Of a stretch of DNA of 11,837 nucleotides, positions 1 to 7,062 are shown piece by piece; the first letter of the stretch is position 1, and each line of letters starts with the position of its first letter. Under the pieces are notes generated by a model. It saw only the letters and a list, made by a program, of their open reading frames with translations. It had not been told where the DNA came from and ran no database searches. Location of the stretch: assembly GCA_038224615.1 (NCBI GenBank), contig JBBRFH010000091.1, forward strand, positions 1 to 11,837. Reading direction: 5' to 3'. A program made the translations under genes and the position numbers. Origin of the DNA: JBBRFH01 sp038224615. Its GTDB lineage: Bacteria > Planctomycetota > Phycisphaerae > Tepidisphaerales > Tepidisphaeraceae.

Positions 1-1
1 G

Positions 2-1261
2 GGTTGGATCACGCCGATGGGTCACGCGGTCGAGGCCGTGTGGAAGCGGCTGCTCGCCGGCGAGTCGGGGATTGCCAGGACCACGATTTTCGAGGCGGGT
101 ACGTTTCCGACGACCATCAGCGCGGAAGTGAAGGGCTTTAAGCTCGACGAGCACGTCAAGGACTTCGACACCCATTGCACCGCCGGGCGAAGCACGCAGT
201 TCGCGCTGGCGGCGGCGCAGCAGGCGTGGGAGATGTCCGGGCTGAAGTCCGACAAGCTCGATCTCGATCGCGTCGGCGTTTACTTCGCGTCCGGCGAAGG
301 CCAGCTCGATTTCTCCGCCTACACCACCGCGGCGCTCAATTCATGGAGCGAAGGCGCGACCGCGCTGGATACCGTCAAGTGGGCCCAATCCGCGGCGGCG
401 CTGATGGATCCGATGCGGGAGATGGAGCAGGAGCCTAACGCGGCGCTGCCGCATCTGGCGATGCTCACCGGGGCACGCGGGCCGGCGCTCAATTGCCTCA
501 CCGCTTGTGCCGCGTCCACCCAGGCGATCGGCGAGGCGACGGAAATCCTCCGCAGGGGCGACGCCGACATCATGATCTCCGGCGGGGCGCACTCGATGAT
601 TCACCCGTTCGGCGTGACGGGTTTCAACCGCCTGACCGCGCTCTCGACCGCCAACGACAATCCGCCCGCCGCGTCGCGTCCCTTTGATAACAACCGTGGT
701 GGGTTTGTCCTCGGCGAGGGCTCGGGCGTCGTCGTGCTGGAGACGCTCGACCACGCGCTAAGCCGCGGAGCGACGATTCTTGCCGAGGTCGTCGGCTACG
801 GTTCGACCGCCGACGCCTACCGCATCACCGACCAGCACCCCGAAGGCACCGGCGCCGTCATCGCCATGCGCGAGGCGCTGGCGGACGCGAAGATGTCGCC
901 GCGCGATGTGCAGTACATCAATGCCCACGGCACGGGCACGCGCGAGAACGACGGCAACGAGACCAATGCCATCAAGCAGATCTTCGGCGAGCACGCCAAG
1001 AGCGTTCCGGTCAGCAGCATCAAGAGCATGATGGGCCACCTCATTGCGGCGGCGGGTTCGGTGGAATTGATCACCTGCGTACTGGCGATCCGCGACGGCA
1101 TGATGCCGCCGACAATGAACCTGGAGAACTTCGACCCCGACTGCGATCTCGACTACGTGCCCAACAAGGCCCGCCCCGCGACCGTCAACGTCGCCATGAG
1201 CAACAGCTTCGGCTTCGGCGGCCAGAACGACACGATCATCGTGAAGCGATTTTCTGCCTGA
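2..1261 (+). CDS. beta-ketoacyl-ACP synthase, FabF (KAS II) type, 5'-truncated by window edge
   Basis: Condensing enzyme of the thiolase fold that elongates acyl-ACP with malonyl-ACP in fatty acid (or polyketide-like) synthesis in the cytoplasm. The reading frame is open from base 2 and reads GWITPMGHAV, matching the FabF N-terminal GLGVVTPLG block. The ATG at 17 is therefore internal, and the real start, perhaps 8-10 codons upstream, lies outside the window. Numbering from that Met, the catalytic triad is Cys164 (LTACAAST), His304 (NAHGTGT) and His341, with Lys336 in SIKSMMGHL. Also visible are the FDNNRGGFVLGEGSG block (223-237) and the C-terminal NSFGFGG gating loop (397-402). The segment between the GEG motif (about 93) and HLAM (146) is roughly 16 residues longer than in E. 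coli FabF as I recall it. It converges with the M16 gene, with 37 bp between and no clear terminator. It could be the housekeeping FabF or a paralogue serving another pathway; the upstream genes that would decide are not visible. Confidence 0.9.
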   Translation, partial: GWITPMGHAVEAVWKRLLAGESGIARTTIFEAGTFPTTISAEVKGFKLDEHVKDFDTHCTAGRSTQFALAAAQQAWEMSGLKSDKLDLDRVGVYFASGEGQLDFSAYTTAALNSWSEGATALDTVKWAQSAAALMDPMREMEQEPNAALPHLAMLTGARGPALNCLTACAASTQAIGEATEILRRGDADIMISGGAHSMIHPFGVTGFNRLTALSTANDNPPAASRPFDNNRGGFVLGEGSGVVVLETLDHALSRGATILAEVVGYGSTADAYRITDQHPEGTGAVIAMREALADAKMSPRDVQYINAHGTGTRENDGNETNAIKQIFGEHAKSVPVSSIKSMMGHLIAAAGSVELITCVLAIRDGMMPPTMNLENFDPDCDLDYVPNKARPATVNVAMSNSFGFGGQNDTIIVKRFSA

Positions 1262-1298
1262 ACGGACTGCGCGCGCCGCAGCCGACGCTGAGCGATTC

Positions 1299-2519
1299 CT
1301 ACTTCGGCCCCAGTGTGACGATGGTCATTGGGTCGAAGGTGAACTCCTGCATCAGCATCCGCATCGACTCGGTGGTTACGGACATGAGGGTAGCCATGTC
1401 GTCGTCGAGGGAGCGGTAGGTGCCGGTGTAAATCCACTGGCTGCCGATGCCGCGCATTCGGCCGATGGGCGACTCGCCGCCCAGGACGATGCTGCTGGCG
1501 ATCTTGTTGCGGGCGCGGGTGACTTCGGCGTCGGTGATATCAGTCTTGGCGCGCTCGAGTTCGCGCATCGCGATGTCCAGGGCCTTGTCGGTCTTGTCAG
1601 GATCGGTGCAGAGCGAAATGTAGAAGCTGCCGATGCCGTCGTGCGGATAGAAGCCGAAGTCGGCATCTTCGGCGATGGCGTTGTCGACTAACGCCCAGTA
1701 GAAGCGCGAGCCTTCGCTGTCGCCGATGACATCGCTCAGCACGCGGGCGGCGAAACGCCGCTCGTCCTGGGCGCTGGGCCCGGGACAGAGCCCCATGGTG
1801 TACTGGCGATTGAGTTTGGGATCGGCCAGCGCGTGACGGGCGGATTTGACGTCGACGTCGCCGAGGATGCGCGGCGCGTGCTGGGGCTTCCAGTGGCCGC
1901 AGTACTTCTCGGCGAGCTTGACGATCTCGTCGAAATCGAACTTGCCGGTGACGGAGAGGATCGTGTTTCCCGGGCCGTAACGGGTGTCGAAGTAATTGGC
2001 CATCTCGTCCCGCGTCATGCGCGTGATCGAGTCTGCCGGACCGAGGATGCTCATCCCCAGGGGATGCTTGCCGAAGTGGAAGGCCATCAGTTTTTCGTAG
2101 ACGACATGGCCGGGATCGTCGAGGTACATCGCAATCTCTTCGAGAATGACGTTCTTCTCGGTGACGAAATCACTCTCACGAATCGCCGGCCGCAGCAGGA
2201 GCGACAGGTGCTCGATCGCCCGCTCGGTGAACTCGGGGATGACGTTGGCGTAGTAAGCCGTCATCTCCTGGCTGGTGAATGCGTTGTAGCGGGCACCGAG
2301 CTCGTCGAAGATGCGGTTGACGTCCGCCCAGCCATATTTCTCGCTGCCCTTGAACATCATGTGCTCGAGGAAGTGCGAGACGCCGTTGATCCTCGGGTCC
2401 TCATCGCGAGACCCCGTCTTGACGAAGAACCCCGCGGCAAACGAGTGCGCATCGGGATTGAACTCGGCCGAGATCGTCAGGCCGTTCTTGAGCGTGGTGG
2501 TTTTGAAGTCGAGGGGCAT
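1299..2519 (-). CDS. M16B family zinc metallopeptidase, catalytic (HxxEH) subunit
   Basis: 406-residue cytoplasmic-looking insulinase/mitochondrial-processing-peptidase type protein with no signal peptide. The inverted zinc motif is His49-x-x-Glu52-His53 (HFLEHMMFKG), and the third ligand is expected at Glu127/Glu128 in VILEEIAMYLDDP, the usual spacing of about 75 residues. The N-terminal strand LKNGLTISAEF and the ending MTIVTLGPK are typical of the family. Where M16B proteins carry the substrate-binding Arg/Tyr pair (RxxKGLxY), this one reads LVDNAIAEDADFGF and lacks it. That is the pattern of the catalytic half of a heterodimer whose partner supplies R/Y; the probable partner is at 4014-5249. 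The ATG at 2519 has no recognisable Shine-Dalgarno but fits the family N-terminus exactly. It is the last of three co-directional genes and is separated from the hydrolase gene by the inverted repeat at 2539-2626, so independent or attenuated expression is possible. Confidence 0.93.
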   Translation of the reverse strand: MPLDFKTTTLKNGLTISAEFNPDAHSFAAGFFVKTGSRDEDPRINGVSHFLEHMMFKGSEKYGWADVNRIFDELGARYNAFTSQEMTAYYANVIPEFTERAIEHLSLLLRPAIRESDFVTEKNVILEEIAMYLDDPGHVVYEKLMAFHFGKHPLGMSILGPADSITRMTRDEMANYFDTRYGPGNTILSVTGKFDFDEIVKLAEKYCGHWKPQHAPRILGDVDVKSARHALADPKLNRQYTMGLCPGPSAQDERRFAARVLSDVIGDSEGSRFYWALVDNAIAEDADFGFYPHDGIGSFYISLCTDPDKTDKALDIAMRELERAKTDITDAEVTRARNKIASSIVLGGESPIGRMRGIGSQWIYTGTYRSLDDDMATLMSVTTESMRMLMQEFTFDPMTIVTLGPK

Positions 2520-2538
2520 GCAAATACCAATGCTGCTT

Positions 2539-2626
2539 GAACCGCAGATTACGCAGATTTCTCAGATGAATTAGCCAATGCACCCGTCTTGGTCTTTATC
2601 TGCGTCATCGGCGTAATCTGCGGTTC
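2539..2626. repeat. inverted repeat built of CGCAGATTA-like decamers
   Basis: Perfect 16-bp inverted repeat GAACCGCAGATTACGC (2539-2554) / GCGTAATCTGCGGTTC (2611-2626). It extends inward with mismatches to about 32 bp per arm (2539-2570 and 2595-2626, about 27 of 32 matching) around a 24-nt loop. Each arm is internally repetitive with a period near 10: CCGCAGATTA, CGCAGATTTC, TCAGATGAA. It sits between the stop of the SGNH hydrolase (2637) and the start of the M16 gene (2519), so the minus-strand mRNA would carry a long hairpin. From memory this resembles intergenic elements dispersed in many environmental bacterial genomes. Multicopy status cannot be seen here. Confidence 0.85.
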
Positions 2627-2636
2627 CAATGCTTTC

Positions 2637-3905
2637 TTACTGAACTGCTTCAACCTTGATTGTATGCGTGACGGGCTTTTTGGCGTCAACGATGGCTTGG
2701 GTTAGCTCGGCGTGACGCTTGTTGCAGGCGGCGAGGAAGGCGTCGACGGCGGCGTCATCCTTGATCTGGGCGCGGTATTGATTGACGGTGCGAATGATGT
2801 TCTTGAAGTAGCCGGTCTCGAAGTTCTGCTTCTCCTTGATCGCCCGCTCCACGACGTTGAAAGGCTCGCTGAACGGGTTCTGGATGAAGTCGGCGGCGAG
2901 ATTGACGCCCGCGGTCAGCTCGGCACCGGTGTATTCCCTGGACGCTTCGCCCCAGGTGACCTTGTACTTGGGTCCGTTGGCGCCGACGACCTTGAGGGTG
3001 AGGCGGTTGAGGTCCTGGTTGAAGGGGAAGTACTTGGTGATGCCGGTCGTGGCACCGGGGTTCTTCGGGTCGCCGCCGAAGCAGAAGGGGTAAGTCGTGC
3101 TCTGGAGCGTGACGGACGAGGCGTCGCCGGAGGCGATTTTGTGCCCGCCGGTGGCGCTGGGCTTGCCGGCGAGATCGACGGTGATCGTGCCGAGGTCGCC
3201 GTCGAAGTTCATGGCTTTGAGGAAGGCGTAGGCCATGACGAGGTGCCCATTGGCCGACGGATGCACGCCGTCCCCGCCGCCGATGTGGTAGGCCATACCG
3301 AGTTCGGCCTTAGCGGTGAGCGCGGTCGACATCATCGGGTCGTAGACATTGCCGAACGTCTGCCCGCTCGCCTCGGCGATCTGCTTCGCTTCATCGCGCA
3401 AGGTGGCGAGATTGGCGTTGTAGATTTCGGGTGAGGTGTTGGCACGCTTGAAGGTGGCGTAATCGACGAAACCGGGCGAGCCGACGATCACCTTGGTGCC
3501 GGCGTCGGTGAAGTTCTTGACGATCTGTGTGAGCGGGTCGCGATAGGCCTTGCGGATACCCTCATCGACTGCGGTATACCTGCCGTCGTTCATGCCGTAA
3601 CAGGTGGTCGCAAGGGTGGGCTTGATCGGCAACACGTCGGTGACCATTCGCCCGAGGAATCCCTGGGCCGTCTCCCCGCTCCAGCCGAACTGCACGACCT
3701 TCACTTTCGCGGGCTGGCACATCTGGAGGTAGTCCTCTATGAACACGGTGTACTGTTTCTGCTCGGTGATCGAGTCGCCACAGATGGCGATGACGTCGCC
3801 TTCCTTGATGAGGGATTCGGCGTAGGTTGCGGCGCTGAACCGCGAAGATGCGATGAGCGCGAAGCCCAACGCGAAGATTCCAATCGAATTCAGTTTCCGT
3901 TTCAT
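2637..3905 (-). CDS. secreted SGNH/GDSL-type hydrolase
   Basis: 422-residue exported esterase/acylhydrolase. The start is ATG at 3905, because AGGAAGAAGGA lies just upstream (3910-3920); an in-frame TTG at 3938 would put eleven charged residues before the signal peptide. Residues 1-29 form a signal peptide (KRK, then a hydrophobic core, then SAATYA, with likely cleavage after Ala29). SGNH blocks are all visible: Ser45 in GDSIT (block I), the Gly of FGWSGE around 76 (block II), Asn106 in GMND (block III), and Asp212/His215 in DGVHPS (block V). The catalytic set is therefore complete. After about residue 235 comes a beta-rich, then helical, C-terminal region I do not recognise. The substrate is unknown; such planctomycete proteins are usually guessed to deacylate polysaccharides. 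It lies between two M16 genes but is secreted while they seem cytoplasmic, so co-transcription need not mean shared function. Confidence 0.88.
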   Translation of the reverse strand: MKRKLNSIGIFALGFALIASSRFSAATYAESLIKEGDVIAICGDSITEQKQYTVFIEDYLQMCQPAKVKVVQFGWSGETAQGFLGRMVTDVLPIKPTLATTCYGMNDGRYTAVDEGIRKAYRDPLTQIVKNFTDAGTKVIVGSPGFVDYATFKRANTSPEIYNANLATLRDEAKQIAEASGQTFGNVYDPMMSTALTAKAELGMAYHIGGGDGVHPSANGHLVMAYAFLKAMNFDGDLGTITVDLAGKPSATGGHKIASGDASSVTLQSTTYPFCFGGDPKNPGATTGITKYFPFNQDLNRLTLKVVGANGPKYKVTWGEASREYTGAELTAGVNLAADFIQNPFSEPFNVVERAIKEKQNFETGYFKNIIRTVNQYRAQIKDDAAVDAFLAACNKRHAELTQAIVDAKKPVTHTIKVEAVQ

Positions 3906-3909
3906 GGGT

Positions 3910-3920
3910 TCCTTCTTCCT
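3910..3920 (-). promoter_or_regulatory. Shine-Dalgarno deciding the SGNH hydrolase start
   Basis: On the minus strand AGGAAGAAGGA lies 4 nt before the ATG at 3905, immediately upstream of a classic signal peptide. The longer reading from TTG 3938 has no comparable site. Confidence 0.7.
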
Positions 3921-4013
3921 CTCAGCCAATCGACGCAAACCTTCCGATGCGTATTCTTTCGATGCGTTCTTCGCGTTAACCGTCGCGCGCCTCGCATCTT
4001 CGCGGCCGCTTTT

Positions 4014-5249
4014 CTACGACGGCAGCTTCAGTTCCTTGGGGCCGATGATGGTGATGGTGAAGTTGTCGGCCCGGTTCACTTTCAGATACGCGTTGACGCG
4101 ATCGACGTTGACGGAGTCGATGGACGCGATGATCTCCTCGACGCCGCGCAGCCGCTTGCGAATCAGCCAGTCGTGGGCGATCGCGCCGGCGCGGGCACCG
4201 GTGCTCTCGTTACTCATGATGGTGCTGCTCTTGAGGCCGATCTTGGCGCGGTCGAGTTCTTCGTTGGTCACACCGTCGCTCAGTCGCTGCAGTTCGATGA
4301 TAAACTGGTCGAGCGTCTGCTGGGCTCGCTCGTTGCTCGTACCTGCGTAGCCCATGATCGCGCCAACGCCGGGCAGAGACGAATAGTTGGCACTGACGGA
4401 GTAGACCAAGCCCTTCTTCTCGCGGATCTCGGTGAACAGCCGCCCGCTCATCCCGCCCGACAGCACCTCGGCAGCGAGGCGGGCGAGGTAGTAGTCGGGG
4501 TGGGTCTCGTCGACCGACCGGTACGCGATGCCGATGTGCGTCTGCTCGGTCTGCTGCTCTTCAAAGTAGTACGGCCGTTGGGTGGAGGCGGTCTCGATGT
4601 GTGTGGCGGCGGGGGCGGTCCAGTCGCCGAAGAGCCGCTCGATGTCGGCGGTCACCCGCTGCGGGTCGATGTCGCCGGCGATCGCGAAGATTGCGTCCTT
4701 TGGCGTGAAGCGCGTCTGGTAGGCGGCGCGGGTCTCCTCGAGGGTCAGGGCTTCAAGTTCTTCCTTCGACCCCATCACATTGCGCCCGAACGGCCACGGC
4801 CAGTGGCATTCGCGCAACTTGATCATCAGTTTGCCGCGGGGGTCGTCGTCGATCCCATCAAGGCTCTGCAATGCAAGGTCGCGGGCAGGCTCGAAGCCGT
4901 CCTCGGGCAGCATGGCCCGGCGGAGAATGTCGGCGTAGACAGGCAGGCCTTCCATCACCCGCGCTGACAACGCGGAGGCCGCAAAGCGGGTAAACAAGAC
5001 GGACGCGGAGCTGGAGCGTTGCAGGCCGAGCGTGTCGAGGTAGTCCGTCAACGCCTTGCTGTCACGCGTGCCGGCACCGCGGAGGACCAGTTCGGACAGG
5101 ACGTTGGCGGTCCCGAGCCGGCCGACGGGGTCGGTCGCCGCGCCGCAGGGCACCAGCATCGCCATCGCCGCGGAGCGGACGCCGGACATCTTTTCTGCAA
5201 CAAGGGTTAAGCCGTTGTTAAAGGTGTAATTGAGAAACGCCTGCGACAA
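4014..5249 (-). CDS. M16B family peptidase-like protein, non-catalytic R/Y subunit
   Basis: 411-residue M16 protein read from TTG at 5249, giving (M)SQAFLNYTFNNGLTLVAE, the right place for an M16 N-terminal strand. AGGAG (5255-5259) and a consensus TATAAT (5272-5277) directly upstream support this start. The frame stays open to 5690 but that part overlaps the divergent gene and is not protein-like. Where the partner has HFLEH (49-53), this protein has NVLSE at the same positions, so the zinc site is absent. It retains the glycine-rich loop SGGMSGR (264-270) and the Arg276/Tyr283 pair in REKKGLVYSV, which in known M16B heterodimers binds the substrate C-terminal side. It is therefore the expected partner of the HxxEH protein at 1299-2519. 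No signal peptide is seen. It is the first gene of the minus-strand cluster, 108 bp ahead of the SGNH hydrolase. Confidence 0.9.
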   Translation of the reverse strand: MSQAFLNYTFNNGLTLVAEKMSGVRSAAMAMLVPCGAATDPVGRLGTANVLSELVLRGAGTRDSKALTDYLDTLGLQRSSSASVLFTRFAASALSARVMEGLPVYADILRRAMLPEDGFEPARDLALQSLDGIDDDPRGKLMIKLRECHWPWPFGRNVMGSKEELEALTLEETRAAYQTRFTPKDAIFAIAGDIDPQRVTADIERLFGDWTAPAATHIETASTQRPYYFEEQQTEQTHIGIAYRSVDETHPDYYLARLAAEVLSGGMSGRLFTEIREKKGLVYSVSANYSSLPGVGAIMGYAGTSNERAQQTLDQFIIELQRLSDGVTNEELDRAKIGLKSSTIMSNESTGARAGAIAHDWLIRKRLRGVEEIIASIDSVNVDRVNAYLKVNRADNFTITIIGPKELKLPS

Positions 5250-5254
5250 TCCGT

Positions 5255-5277
5255 CTCCTGTTGGGGAGGCGATTATA
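5255..5277 (-). promoter_or_regulatory. promoter -10 and ribosome binding site for the M16 R/Y gene
   Basis: The minus strand reads TATAAT (5277-5272), then AGGAG (5259-5255), then five bases before TTG 5249. A transcript would begin near 5265 with a leader of only about 16 nt. A -35 is poor: TTGCAC at 5298-5293 is only 15 bp away. This arrangement fixes the start of the gene well downstream of its longest open frame. Confidence 0.55.
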
Positions 5278-5314
5278 GACGCGAAGCCGACTGTGCAAGC
5301 GGTGCGGCGCGCGA

Positions 5315-5320
5315 TATATT
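5315..5320 (+). promoter_or_regulatory. possible -10 box for the zinc-ribbon membrane protein
   Basis: TATATT lies 42 bp upstream of the ATG at 5362, in the divergent gap shared with the M16 promoter. The -35 region (TGTGCA at 5292-5297, 17 bp spacer) matches only half the consensus, so this is tentative. Confidence 0.35.
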
Positions 5321-5361
5321 CTGAGAAGCAGATCTGACCTTTGAATTGGGGCTCGATTCCT

Positions 5362-6546
5362 ATGCCGATCACGTTCCATTGCGACAAGTGCGGGACGATG
5401 TATAAGGTCGCTGAGCAGTACGCGGGTAAGAAGACCACGTGCCGCAAATGCTCAGCGATTCTGACGATTCCGTCGGCGACGCCCGAGCCTGGCCCGCTCA
5501 ACTCGCTCGACCCGCCGGCCATCGGTTTTGCCGGTGCCGACGACCCCGTTCCGCCACCAACCAGCGCCCGGCCGCTCAATACACCGATGTACCGGGGACC
5601 GGCGGAGGACTCGTCGGAGGATCCCCCGAACCTGGGAACCTTCGACGTAGGCGGCAAGGCTCCGCCACCGTTGATGCGATCGCTGCCCAAGGTGGAGCGT
5701 GCCGCCGGCGGCGATGCGGCGGTATTCGACTACCGCCCGGCGGTCCCGCCGCGCCAGCAGGGCGGCCGCAAGCCCAGCCAGGCACGCCCGGACGAGATCT
5801 CCAAGCTGCTGATCTGGCTCGTGGTTCTCGCAACCGTGGGCCTGATCATCTACAGCTACACCACTTGGCCGACGCCTGCGATTACCAGCATGTTGCAGAA
5901 GGCGAACGTCTCGCAGGACGTCCTCACCACGCTGGGCCGTCCGCACTCGATGCTGCTGCTGCCGCCGTTGGCGCTCTTGGCGTGCGTGTTCCTCCTGGTC
6001 GCGCCTGCGATCCTGCTGGCGTGGTTCATCACGACGCGCATCACGAACACGTCGATGCCGGACGACGCCTACGTCCGATCCGTCGGCATGGCGTGTCTGC
6101 CTGTGGTGATGCTGCTCATCGCGCTGTTCACGCCGTTCAGCAGCGATCCCATCATGAAGGGCGTGATCATCCTTGCCAGCGCGCCGGTCGCATGGCTCAT
6201 GCTCAACAGCGTACACGGGCTGAAGGTCTCGGAGACGGCCATTACGCTCGTGTTCAGCCTCATCTTCGGGACGGTCGCGCTGGTCCTGACGATTTTCATC
6301 TTCGCCGGCATCTCCGTTTCGACCGGGGTGGGCTACGGCCTGCGCATGAGGCCGCTGATCGAGGCCCAGGTCCAGGCGCGCCACCAGGCTGAGTATGACC
6401 AATACATCACCGAGCAGAAAAAACAGGCCGAGGCGATAGCGCAGCGCCAGAAGGACGAGCAGGAGCGCGCCCAAGCCCACTGGCGCGAACAGATGAACGC
6501 CCGGACGCAGCCGACTGACCGACCTGCGTTCCCCGGCGGTGGATGA
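5362..6546 (+). CDS. zinc-ribbon multi-pass membrane protein, function unknown
   Basis: 394 residues from ATG 5362 (MPITFHCDKCG). A TTG seven codons upstream is possible, but the zinc-ribbon family normally starts at this Met. Cys7/Cys10 and Cys27/Cys30 (CDKC, CRKC) make a short zinc ribbon, followed by a Pro/Gly-rich, probably disordered linker (about 35-145). Hydrophobic segments lie near 149-166, 197-225, 241-258, 266-284 and 292-320, so about five membrane spans. A charged Gln/Glu/Lys-rich helical tail (331-382) ends in a Pro/Gly stretch. Such N-terminal ribbons (the MJ0042 style) are frequent on planctomycete membrane and signalling proteins, but I cannot name a function here. It is divergent from the M16 gene and converges with trmL 30 bp away. 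The ribbon and tail are probably cytosolic, which is an inference. Confidence 0.85.
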   Translation: MPITFHCDKCGTMYKVAEQYAGKKTTCRKCSAILTIPSATPEPGPLNSLDPPAIGFAGADDPVPPPTSARPLNTPMYRGPAEDSSEDPPNLGTFDVGGKAPPPLMRSLPKVERAAGGDAAVFDYRPAVPPRQQGGRKPSQARPDEISKLLIWLVVLATVGLIIYSYTTWPTPAITSMLQKANVSQDVLTTLGRPHSMLLLPPLALLACVFLLVAPAILLAWFITTRITNTSMPDDAYVRSVGMACLPVVMLLIALFTPFSSDPIMKGVIILASAPVAWLMLNSVHGLKVSETAITLVFSLIFGTVALVLTIFIFAGISVSTGVGYGLRMRPLIEAQVQARHQAEYDQYITEQKKQAEAIAQRQKDEQERAQAHWREQMNARTQPTDRPAFPGGG

Positions 6547-6551
6547 CGCCT

Positions 6552-6587
6552 GGCTGCGCCTGCGGGCAAATGAGCCCTATTGCAGCC
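6552..6587. terminator. weak terminator-like hairpin between convergent genes
   Basis: GGCTGC (6552-6557) pairs with GCAGCC (6582-6587), and inside it GGGC (6564-6567) pairs with GCCC (6574-6577), separated by an internal loop. It covers the gap between two convergent stops and the end of trmL. No U-tract follows on either strand, so a terminator role is uncertain. Confidence 0.35.
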
Positions 6588-7062
6588 GGCGCAACGCCTC
6601 GAACAGAACGATGCCGGCGGCAGTGCTCACGTTCAGGCAGCGCTCGTCGCGGGCCTGTGGAATTTGCACCAGTTGTTGCGGGTGCCGTGCGATCAACGCG
6701 CGCGGCAGGCCAGGACCTTCGCTGCCCAAAACGAGCGTATCGCCGTCGCTGAAGGGCGTTTCCCATATCGACCGCCCGTGGCCGTTCTCACACAGCCACA
6801 GCCGAGAGCCCGCGTCGCACAATGCCTGCTCAAACGCCGTCAGATCGTCGTGCATCGTGAGCTTCAGGCGCGGCCAGTAGTCCATGGCGCTTCGCTTGAG
6901 TTTGGCATCGGTCAGAAGAAAGCCGAGTGGGCGGACCAGGTGCAACTCGGTGCCGGTTGCCACGCAGAGGCGGGCGATGTTTCCGGTGTTCGGGGCGATC
7001 TGTGGGTACACGAGCGCCAACCGCAAGCGGTGGGGCGGCAGCGTGGCGGCGGCGGTCGTCAT
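6577..7062 (-). CDS. trmL: tRNA (cytidine(34)/uridine(34)-2'-O)-methyltransferase TrmL
   Basis: 161-residue SPOUT-class enzyme that methylates the 2'-O of the wobble nucleotide in certain tRNA-Leu species using S-adenosylmethionine. Length and motifs match the family: LALVYPQIAPNTGNIAR (15-31, with the substrate-binding Asn-Thr-Gly-Asn), LVRPLGF (42-48), and the trefoil-knot cofactor motifs LVLGSEGPGLP (110-120), IPQ (134-136) and CLNVSTAAGIVLFE (142-155). The ATG at 7062 overlaps the phosphoesterase stop as ATGA, so translation is probably coupled. The same frame runs open far upstream through the phosphoesterase gene, but that part has no methyltransferase character. A weak GGGG lies about 10 nt before the ATG. 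The exact specificity (Cm34 versus Um34) is inferred from the family. Confidence 0.93.
   Translation of the reverse strand: MTTAAATLPPHRLRLALVYPQIAPNTGNIARLCVATGTELHLVRPLGFLLTDAKLKRSAMDYWPRLKLTMHDDLTAFEQALCDAGSRLWLCENGHGRSIWETPFSDGDTLVLGSEGPGLPRALIARHPQQLVQIPQARDERCLNVSTAAGIVLFEALRRLQ

Noticed and set aside
1262..1298. Terminator between the ketosynthase and M16 genes
   Set aside because: Only a short GCGCGC self-complement is present, with no convincing stem or T-run.
1833..2540. 235-codon plus-strand frame opposite the catalytic M16 gene
   Set aside because: Composition follows the reverse complement of conserved M16 codons, and no domain is seen.
2401..2583. Small peptide frames across the inverted repeat (NLRNLR and TQISQ-like strings)
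   Set aside because: They are translations of the decamer repeat, a common source of spurious proteins.
2539..2626. CRISPR-like repeat
   Set aside because: There is only one inverted pair with internal decamers, no regular spacers and no cas genes.
4173..4967. 264-codon plus-strand frame opposite the M16 gene
   Set aside because: Antisense shadow in GC-rich coding DNA with no recognisable motif; the opposite strand holds a clear M16 protein.
5250..5690. N-terminal extension of the M16 R/Y gene (open frame continues to 5690)
   Set aside because: It overlaps the divergent zinc-ribbon gene, is low-complexity Gly/Ser/Pro, and a promoter plus AGGAG fix the start at TTG 5249.
5452..6480. 342-codon minus-strand frame opposite the zinc-ribbon gene
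   Set aside because: Arg/Gln/His-rich antisense translation; the plus strand has Cys motifs and membrane spans.
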